From: Nostoc sp. 106C
GTDB taxonomy: Bacteria; Cyanobacteriota; Cyanobacteriia; Cyanobacteriales; Nostocaceae
Direction of reading: 5' to 3'
DNA: 64,000 nt
Assembly (NCBI RefSeq): GCF_002154725.1
Contig: NZ_MTAW01000093.1
Location: forward strand, 60,950-124,949
Shown here in pieces: positions 63,483 to 64,000 of the stretch. Positions within the stretch are counted from its first letter, which is position 1. Every line of letters begins with the position of its first letter. A model generated the notes under the pieces. It searched no databases. It was not told the origin of the DNA and saw nothing but the letters and a program-made list of their open reading frames with translations. The translations under genes were made by a program, and so were the position numbers.

Positions 63483-64000
63483 AATTGATTACCACAGGCA
63501 AACTTTCGCTTTGTGTGTTCCCAAAAGCTTTGCTTGGTTAGTAGTATAAAAATATTTTGATTAGCTTGGCTTCTACCAAAGGAATAGAAGTATACCAGAT
63601 GAAGATATAAGTAAAAATACTTTTTGTAAATAAATATAAAGAAAAATGCTGAATAATGAGCTAATTGAATGATTGATCCCAGGTAAATAAGCTAAGTTCG
63701 TGAAAGCAAAAATATTGACGGAATTTTTCCAGGTATTGATATATTTTTAATTAATGTAAATGAACGTCTGACTAGACTCTTTCCCGCATTTGTGCCGACT
63801 TGCAACTGAAGCTCTCAAAGAAACTGCGCCTGCCCAAACCATCGACACTCCCAAGGATATCGACAGTATGGCTGATGTGGGCTACTGAAGCTAGAGTTGC
63901 ATTGGTGTGCTTACCTTAGACCTAGCTTGAAAAAGAGCTGTGAGCATAGGTTAAGTAGCCCAAATGATTTGCTGTTGACAGAAATCATGGCTGTACAGCA
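63483..64000. other. Intergenic tail of the window
   Basis: Mostly AT-rich. A short frame at 63772-63888 reads LATEALKETAPAQTIDTPKD and stops; it has no start and could be the remnant of a gene. No gene continues convincingly to the window edge. Confidence 0.35.

Noticed and set aside
1..64000. tRNA genes or CRISPR arrays
   Set aside because: No TTCGA-arm cloverleaf pattern and no regular 28-37-bp repeats with unique spacers were seen; the 33-bp repeat at 50.4-50.6 kb is coding.

Overview
The window looks like chromosomal DNA of a filamentous, heterocyst-forming type cyanobacterium (Nostocales). The octamer GCGATCGC (HIP1) recurs throughout. The gene set includes nblA for phycobilisome turnover, zeta-carotene desaturase, a high-light-inducible protein, a cyanobacterial RRM protein followed by rpsU, many PAS histidine kinases and several PEP-CTERM proteins. 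Intergenic regions are long and AT-rich, with short heptad-like repeats and MITE-like elements typical of these genomes. I name no species. I saw no tRNA, rRNA, CRISPR array or prophage. All calls come from reading the sequence; no database search was possible.

Layout. 1-5 kb: an ethylene-receptor-like histidine kinase, whose 5' end is apparently frameshifted in a T run, and a REC-PAS-kinase. About 1 kb of tandem small-RNA-like units follows, each ending in a terminator. 5-13.4 kb: an SDR protein, a DUF6825-like protein, an ABC1 kinase with a PP2C phosphatase, nblA, a Ser/Thr kinase and two small proteins. 13.7-28.4 kb: NagB-like and HAD enzymes, a PEP-CTERM protein, a CPBP protease, a TM2 protein, a copper-type P-ATPase, an FHA protein, a TIGR01777 epimerase, a TPR protein, an A-type Fe-S carrier and a large conserved hypothetical. 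28.4-30.3 kb is a long gene-poor stretch. 30.3-42.5 kb: an RHH protein, zds with its SRPBCC partner, an alpha/beta hydrolase, ppk1, aroE, an MBL-ferredoxin fusion, a BMP-type nucleoside importer without permease genes, a DoxX-like protein and ureidoglycolate lyase.

42.5-64 kb is the most accessory part. It holds a 1651-residue kinase with a ribbon-helix-helix N-terminus, 8 PAS domains, GAF and REC, with a perfect 16-bp palindrome just upstream of its start. Two MITEs share 18-bp terminal inverted repeats and have 10-bp target duplications. There is also an L,D-transpeptidase, an intact IS630-type element with a -1 slippery site, a secreted 11-residue-repeat protein, rbp-rpsU, an integrase remnant and a run of three PEP-CTERM proteins, one of them a ModA-like binding protein. 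The end carries arfB, two tail-to-tail receiver proteins, a Tat/lipobox SGNH hydrolase, an HLIP, a DUF4383-like protein and a GH2 glycosidase.

Functional links I infer: signalling and protein phosphorylation (four kinases, a PP2C, an FHA protein, two lone receivers); light and pigment physiology (nblA, zds, HLIP, ABC1 kinase); purine/ureide scavenging (BMP importer plus ureidoglycolate lyase); and surface or secreted proteins (PEP-CTERM group, L,D-transpeptidase, repeat protein). The least explained items are the tandem RNA-like array at 4.3-5.0 kb and the RHH-kinase with its palindrome.
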